Source of the DNA: Macrotrachela quadricornifera
Lineage: Eukaryota > Rotifera > Eurotatoria > Philodinida > Philodinidae
Assembly: GCA_022393335.1 (NCBI GenBank)
Contig: JAJEKB010021337.1
Location: forward strand, 2,112,179 to 2,176,178
DNA length: 64,000 nucleotides
Direction of reading: 5' to 3'
Shown here: positions 59,926 through 64,000 of the stretch, piece by piece
How the letters are laid out: the number at the start of each line of letters is the position of its first letter
Numbering within the stretch: position 1 is the first letter of the stretch
Program-made: the position numbers and the translations under genes
The notes under the pieces: model-generated
Database searches by the model: none
What the model saw: only the letters and a program-made list of their open reading frames with translations
Told to the model about the DNA's origin: nothing

Positions 59926-61453
59926 TAGTGATCGAGTGCAATGGGATAGGAGTACCGAGCGATTTTTCTATGGTATTATGCATTGATATGCATAGTTGCT
60001 GAGGCTTCTCAATGCTTTTTATTGTCGGTCTTGAGATTGGTTAGCTATTGAATAATCAATGGAAAATTAGTTTCTGCATGGAAGTAGTACTTAATTATTG
60101 GAGTGACTACTCGCACATGTCATATATTAAAGGCTGTAACATAGTACTAGTGACTGTTTTAAAACCTTCAGGAAAGTAAGATTATATTAGAGCCTAGATT
60201 CATAAAACAAGTGCGAAGCATTTTACTCGCAACAGTTAAAATAGAGCTCTGAATCACAAATGGTGAAAAAAGTTTTGTTTTGAATCTGTAGGAAGCAAAC
60301 GTTTTTCTCCATATAAGCAAAATCCTTAATTGAAATTGTGCTGTACTAGTATCTTTGGAAAAAAATGCACAAGGTCCGTGACTAGTGGCATACAGAGGTA
60401 ATGTTAGCTTTTTTATGCGTCTTGTAAGTTGGAATATTAGTCAAGAAATAAAAACGTTTACATTGGTGTTAAGGGTGCCTCCTCTTTTATTCATGATTTT
60501 TAGATCTTAGAGACGGCAAGTCCGATCAAGTTGAAATTTTTTTTGGGAATACCTATGAATGTATCTCAGAGGTATTTTTCAGCTTTTTCAAAACGCTCAC
60601 CTTCTTTTTTTGCTTATAAAAAAATATGTAAAGATTTTTTGTTTTTTTTCCAACATTTTTATGAACAACTTTTCATGTAGAATTCACTGAGCACATAAAA
60701 ACATTTTTTTTGGGTGACAGCTTCCATTGGACTCTCAATAGCAGCGGAATGGAGAGGCAGATTGAGGTCGGTCATTCAAACAACGATTAAAATACCAACA
60801 GATGATCTATGTACATCACACTACTTTTTAGAAAATTGACTTTAAAATAGTTGCCGCATTTTCTAATTTATAGAAGTTCAATTTGATTTACTAAAAAAAT
60901 TATTTTTAAGCGAATTAGAAAATCTATAGAGATACTAGAAAAAGTCAAAAATGAAAGTTAATCGTTTCAGTTTAGCAATCATCGTTCATTTGCATATATA
61001 AATCTGCTGATGTCATCTGAGGGTGAGGGTGTGAGGGTGAAATCTCACCCAGATAGTGCTGTAGTAGCTAACATTAGCAGACTTTCCATGGTGCTTTCCT
61101 GGCTTCAGAGGTAGTTTTGAAGAGTGCTGCCATCATTAACAGGAGTAGGGAAGGAGTTTCTGGCTGAAATTTCATGCAAGTCATATCGCAATGAAATTTG
61201 CGTCAATTTTCCGGAAATTTAGCGAATTTACTTTGATTCTAACACTAATCATTTCGTATCGATAATATTCGAAAAAGACTGACAGAATGTGTAAACTGAA
61301 GAACAACTATATGAATGAAAATATCCATCGAATGAAGAAGGCAACAAGTGAGACAAATTGTGTCTTTTTTTCTGTTTTGTATACATTCGAATACCGCACG
61401 AGCTAATGGTGCCAACCTTTTCATAACATACAGGTTATGATACGTTTCAATTT
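59926..61453. other. Spacer with a short telomere-like tract
   Basis: No gene. At 61018-61041 the plus strand reads TGAGGGTGAGGGTGTGAGGG, related to the array at 5.9-6.1 kb. Otherwise AT-rich. Confidence 0.5.
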
Positions 61454-61853
61454 NNNNNNNNNNNNNNNNNNNNNNNNNNNNNNNNNNNNNNNNNNNNNNN
61501 NNNNNNNNNNNNNNNNNNNNNNNNNNNNNNNNNNNNNNNNNNNNNNNNNNNNNNNNNNNNNNNNNNNNNNNNNNNNNNNNNNNNNNNNNNNNNNNNNNNN
61601 NNNNNNNNNNNNNNNNNNNNNNNNNNNNNNNNNNNNNNNNNNNNNNNNNNNNNNNNNNNNNNNNNNNNNNNNNNNNNNNNNNNNNNNNNNNNNNNNNNNN
61701 NNNNNNNNNNNNNNNNNNNNNNNNNNNNNNNNNNNNNNNNNNNNNNNNNNNNNNNNNNNNNNNNNNNNNNNNNNNNNNNNNNNNNNNNNNNNNNNNNNNN
61801 NNNNNNNNNNNNNNNNNNNNNNNNNNNNNNNNNNNNNNNNNNNNNNNNNNNNN
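61454..61853. other. Assembly gap (400 N)
   Basis: 400 undetermined bases; the round size suggests a scaffolding estimate. Frames reported across it are meaningless. Confidence 1.
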
Positions 61854-62735
61854 ATTCCAGATTTCAAATCTTTTCGATCAACGAGCTTAGAGTGAATCTA
61901 AAATATTTTAACAAAGCTAATTTTAATAAAAATTTTTACGCGCTACACTCTAGTGTTTTTTTATGGAAGTTTAACCCGTTTAGCCTAAAATAACCTAGAA
62001 ACACACGCTTTCCAATTGTCAAAAAAGTTGCAAGAACCTTTTTAGAGGTCTGTGCTTTTAAGCTTTTCTTTCTTCACGTATATGTTCTGGAACAAAATGG
62101 CTGGTATAAAACTGTAGTTCAGATCTTGCTCTTTCTAGTAAAAAAATTTTGACTTTCTACGATGTTCCTAAGCGAAGAACCATGTCTCGACATTTCGGCA
62201 ATTACTTTTGCATCGCAGGTTATGTATTCCGATAGAGTGAAATTTTCCCCTGCTCTATATATTTTTTTGCTTGAAATAATGTCAGGTAAAAATACATCGA
62301 GGTAATATTAGCAGCATCTCTGCCAGAAACTCTGATATGTTTGTTGTAGTTTATCATCAGTTGTTTTTTTATTTTGCGTTCTTTAATTGCACAAGAATAA
62401 CATAGAAACTTTATCATATTTTCTGATAGTCTTTTATGTGCTGCATAAGTCCAAAGTTCTCAAACAAAACCCAGAGTCATAGCGAACCACACAAAACTGA
62501 TAATGATTGTTATAATGACGTGTCTACATATTAATCGCTACAACTTGCATTCTATAAATGAGAGGCAGGAGATAACATATGTATAAGACGATAGAGAATT
62601 TTACGCTCTACTGGAATACACGTTTTGCGTTTCGAAAAGATCATTTTAAAATGATGAAACATTACCAAAACAAATTTTGATTGAACTCAATTCTTTCTAC
62701 ACATTATATGAGTTCAAAATATAAGTCGAATATAT
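61854..62735. other. Spacer with a fragment of a GATAGAGAATTT-type element end
   Basis: ACGATAGAGAATTTTACGCTC at 62588 is a diverged relative of the end at 62736. Nothing else recognised. Confidence 0.4.
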
Positions 62736-63615
62736 AGGGTGATAGAGAATTTCATAGGCTCTCAGAATATGTCAATCTTTTTATATAATATCGTATTATG
62801 GTAACGAAATATTGAAAATACAAAAACTGAATGAAAGAGACACTTACGAAAAATTGCGAGAGAAGATGCTAAACGAACATAGAAAAGAAGCAAAACAGAA
62901 AAAAAAATGTTTCTGATAATACAAGTAAGATAATGTCTCCATGTTCGTGTATTTCAACAGAAAGAAAGAAAAGATAACTATAATTCGCTTATCTATGGCA
63001 TCTTCGCACCAGAGTAGAAAAGAAAAGGGACGAAGAGAAAAAAAATAGGCATGTAAAGTCTCATCTAACATGGCCCAATATAGACAACAAAATTGTTGAC
63101 AACGATTCTGAATTATAGAGTTTTATTTCTGAAAGCCAGTTTTGTTATATTTATTATCCATTATTGGATGCCTGAATAAAATAATTTAATTGTAATTCAA
63201 ATTATAACAAAAAACTCGCGAGCCGTAAATGACACAGCAATATGCAGCCATAGTACCGCGCATATCGAACGGGACAACTACGATAAAAAATGGCTGTTTA
63301 TGGCCGAATTTGTTTCACCTGGGTATACAAGGACATGCTAAATGAGACTATATGGTTATTTTTTTTAATCTTTTCTTTTCTCTTCCACTGTAGTAGTGTG
63401 TTGTTATAGATATGCGAATTGCATTTATTTTTTGTTTCATTCTGTTGAAACACACGAACCTGCAGACATTATTTTACTCGTATTATCAGATGCAGTTTTT
63501 TTCTATGCTGGTTCTCTCCGGTAGCCGTATATCATTATCTGTCACAATTTTTCGTAAATGTTTCTTTCATCTATGTTTTTTTTTATATATTGATTATATG
63601 ATGGTGACGGGACAA
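62736..63615. mobile_element. Inverted-repeat element, ~160+ bp arms, carrying a CCCAGGTG-family end
   Basis: The left side starts TATAGGGTGATAGAGAATTT. The stretch 62830-63000 is mirrored at 63412-63590 (shared words TACGAAAAATTG, TCTGATAATAC and TCGTGT-TTTCAACAGAA), so the frames in the two arms are inverted homologues rather than genes. Between the arms, 63220-63330 ends in CACCTGGG followed by TA, a right end of the CCCAGGTC family. The outer right end is not clear. Confidence 0.55.
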
Positions 63616-63619
63616 TTCG

Positions 63620-64000
63620 TCGCAAGCGTATATGTTACTCGCATAATACATCAATTGTAATTAAATTAAAAATTTCAGTGACTTAATTAAGAGATACAGT
63701 TCAATACAGGTAAGAAAATGAATTAGATAATGTTAATATAGTACAGATTTTCTCTCTTCATATCAATTGATTTTTGTTGTATAAGAAAGTAGCATTAGTT
63801 GAAACTTTGAACAAAGATTGAGCTCAATGAAATATCAATTATTGATCCTGCGATTTTTAGGATATTTATTTGTGATGATCAAATAATTTATGGAATCGAA
63901 AAAACTAAAGAAGATGAGAAGTCGTATTCATCATGCCCAGATGCATGAATCTTTAGTTGAAAGTAATTTTTTAATCGAAAAATTATTTGATTCATTGAGA
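63620..64000. other. Terminal AT-rich sequence
   Basis: Nothing recognised. A short open stretch near the very end (from about 63890, reading KKLKKMRSRIHHAQMHESLV) could be the first exon of a gene continuing beyond the window. Confidence 0.3.

Noticed and set aside
61421..61895. Frames of ~150 codons on both strands
   Set aside because: They cross a 400-N assembly gap.

Overview
This window looks like bdelloid rotifer nuclear DNA (Adineta/Rotaria-like; genus not resolvable by eye). It is strongly AT-rich. The one long multi-exon gene has GT-AG introns of about 37-70 bp. Several start codons sit just downstream of a pyrimidine-AG acceptor, as expected for spliced-leader trans-splicing. There is an intronless GPCR of a rotifer-like type and an intronless bacterial/fungal-type glycosidase. 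A C-rich tract near 6 kb carries, on its other strand, TGTGGG/TGAGGG words like the bdelloid telomere repeat. The density of mobile DNA and the foreign-type genes fit the subtelomeric, transposon-rich compartments known in bdelloids.

Layout. 1-28 kb is a repeat-dominated region. hAT-like elements (85-1253, 2470-3247, 9345-11092), a TA-flanked long-terminal-inverted-repeat (TIR) element (11801-13075), a near-perfect hairpin (13414-14042), a decayed hAT transposase (16534-19089), other fold-back elements and tandem repeats sit inside the introns of one gene. That gene (3836-27168, + strand) encodes an unrecognised 459-residue helical protein in six exons whose phases all match. From 28 to 32 kb there is a mariner-like element, then a class A GPCR ORF interrupted by two TA-flanked elements; removing them with one TA each restores an open frame of 312 codons. 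33-37.5 kb holds another fold-back element and a transposase remnant.

The best-preserved genes lie in the right half. A secreted GH31 glycosidase is at 37550-39625 (+). A broken zinc-ribbon/acidic-repeat gene is at 40927-43410. A 2-kb palindrome with seven ~125-bp repeats is at 43412-45410. A complete 23-exon ABCC/MRP transporter of 1328 residues is at 46912-52028 (-). A decayed DDE transposase is at 52865-54186 (-). A PAPS-dependent-type sulfotransferase is at 57154-58422 (-). The last 5 kb has degenerate repeats, a 400-N assembly gap and another inverted-repeat element.

No operon or pathway links the intact genes. The ABCC pump, sulfotransferase and secreted glycosidase could each serve metabolism or detoxification, but nothing in the sequence ties them together. 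No tRNA, rRNA, CRISPR array or complete autonomous transposon was recognised. Exon coordinates were derived by hand from splice-site motifs and frame continuity, without transcript data.
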